Assembly: GCA_041687475.1 (NCBI GenBank)
Contig: JAWLBW010000278.1
Coordinates: 1-6,396 of the forward strand
From: JAWLBW01 sp041687475
GTDB lineage: Bacteria; J088; JAWLBW01
Reading direction: 5' to 3'
DNA: 6,396 nucleotides
Shown here one piece after another: positions 5,732 to 6,396 of this stretch. The notes under the pieces were generated by a model. It searched no databases and was not told the origin of the DNA. It saw only the letters and a program-made list of their open reading frames with translations. Position 1 is the stretch's first letter, and each line of letters begins with the position of its first letter. Made by a program: the position numbers and the translations under genes.

Positions 5732-5782
5732 GAGCCGTCCGGCCTGGATCTTTCGGTCGGGTGAACGAAGGCGACCTTGGTG

Positions 5783-5813
5783 CAGCCGGATAGTCGGCCG
5801 GTGCATCCGGCTG
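5783..5813. repeat. 9-bp stem hairpin in the hemF-FMN reductase spacer
   Basis: CAGCCGGAT (5783-5791) and ATCCGGCTG (5805-5813) are perfect inverted arms around a 13-nt loop. No T-run follows. It could be a read-through barrier, an mRNA stabiliser or part of a dispersed repeat. Its loop length sets it apart from the units at 12-278. Confidence 0.4.
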
Positions 5814-5827
5814 GTCGCGATCCGAGG

Positions 5828-5850
5828 GTCTGACAGTCTGACAGTCAGAC
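5828..5850. promoter_or_regulatory. GTCTGAC tandem and inverted repeat, candidate operator
   Basis: GTCTGACA occurs twice in direct tandem (5828-5835 and 5836-5843), followed at once by GTCAGAC (5844-5850). The second and third parts make a perfect 15-bp palindrome GTCTGAC-A-GTCAGAC. It ends 71 bp before the FMN reductase ATG, a suitable place for a repressor or activator site. The regulator is unknown. Confidence 0.4.
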
Positions 5851-5907
5851 GTCGTTCCGCAGCCGCAGACTCTACGGCAATCGAGCCCGTTGTGCCATGT
5901 TGAATCC

Positions 5908-5915
5908 GAGGAGGT
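5908..5915 (+). promoter_or_regulatory. Strong Shine-Dalgarno site of the FMN reductase gene
   Basis: GAGGAGGT is nearly the full anti-Shine-Dalgarno complement; the GGAGG core ends 7 nt before ATG 5922. It is the strongest ribosome-binding site in the window and fixes the start. Confidence 0.8.
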
Positions 5916-5921
5916 GCAGCC

Positions 5922-6396
5922 ATGGCCGACATTCGCGTTCTCGGATTCGCCGGAAGTCTTCGCAGAGATTCGTACAATCGTAAGCTGCTGGCCGCCGCCC
6001 GCGAGCTCGTGCCCGCGGGCATGCAGATTGACGTGCACGACCTGATTGACGTACCGCTCTTCAACGCAGACGTCGAGGCGCAGGGCGATCCGCCGCCGGT
6101 GAAGGCGTTCAAGGACGCCATTTACGCGGCCGACGCCATTCTGGTCGTGACGCCGGAGTACAATCACGGCATACCGGGCGTGCTCAAGAACGCTATCGAC
6201 TGGGCCTCGCGTCCGCCGGGTAAGGCGCCGCTCAAGGGTAAGCCGGCCGCCATCATGGGCGCGACTCCGGGGCGAATGGGTACGGCCCGTGCCCAGGAGC
6301 AGCTGCGCGGCGCCTTCGTGTTCACCGAGACTTACGCCCTGTTGCGACCGGAAGTTCTGGTGGCGCGGGTGAACGAAAAATTCGATGCGTCGGGAC
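5922..6396 (+). CDS. NADPH-dependent FMN reductase family protein, 3' end outside the window
   Basis: The first 158 codons are present and the frame is still open at the window edge. The protein has the flavodoxin-like fold of the NADPH-dependent FMN reductase family (PF03358), which includes YieF/ChrR-type quinone and chromate reductases and SsuE-like FMN reductases. Visible motifs are the FMN-phosphate loop GSLRRDSYNRKLL (11-23), the flavin-contacting TPEYNHGIPGVLKNAIDW (77-94), and GKPAAIMGATPGRMGTARAQ (106-125), all well matched to the ChrR/YieF side of the family. Family members are about 180-190 residues, so perhaps 25-30 residues are missing. It should use NAD(P)H to reduce FMN-bound substrates such as quinones in the cytoplasm; the physiological substrate cannot be told. 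It follows hemF in the same direction but 246 nt away with its own palindromes, so it is probably transcribed separately. Confidence 0.93.
   Translation, partial: MADIRVLGFAGSLRRDSYNRKLLAAARELVPAGMQIDVHDLIDVPLFNADVEAQGDPPPVKAFKDAIYAADAILVVTPEYNHGIPGVLKNAIDWASRPPGKAPLKGKPAAIMGATPGRMGTARAQEQLRGAFVFTETYALLRPEVLVARVNEKFDASG

Overview
This window is ordinary chromosomal DNA from a high-GC, aerobic, Gram-negative-type bacterium. Two proteins carry lipoprotein signal peptides, and the oxygen-dependent coproporphyrinogen oxidase HemF implies haem synthesis in the presence of oxygen. There are no tRNA or rRNA genes, no CRISPR array, no phage genes and no transposase. The phylum cannot be fixed from these genes. 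The palindromic repeats at the left end are of a kind I associate from memory with high-GC environmental lineages, but I could not test that.

Layout. Bases 1-431 hold no gene. They contain four copies of a REP-like unit, each an 8-bp stem/4-nt loop hairpin, a 12-13 nt spacer and a 5-bp stem/3-nt loop hairpin; two copies face left and two face right. Next, on the minus strand, come rsgA (432-1496) and an unrecognised 184-residue gene just upstream of it (1508-2062). They probably form one operon, transcribed from a promoter with a perfect TATAAT near 2102-2107. A 334-nt divergent intergenic region leads to a plus-strand gene for an unrecognised cysteine-containing lipoprotein (2397-3215). This converges on a minus-strand lipoprotein of the metallo-beta-lactamase fold, resembling NAPE-hydrolysing phospholipase D (3295-4500). 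That gene is divergent from hemF (4758-5675). After a 246-nt spacer rich in palindromes, the start of an NADPH-dependent FMN reductase (5922 to the window edge) follows.

The genes do not form an evident pathway. RsgA works in 30S ribosome maturation, HemF in haem synthesis, the FMN reductase in flavin/quinone redox chemistry, and the two lipoproteins act in the cell envelope. I see no convincing new multi-gene system. The points most worth following are the mirrored REP-like array, the palindrome-rich spacer before the FMN reductase, a 13-bp palindrome shared by two intergenic regions, and the two proteins of unknown function.
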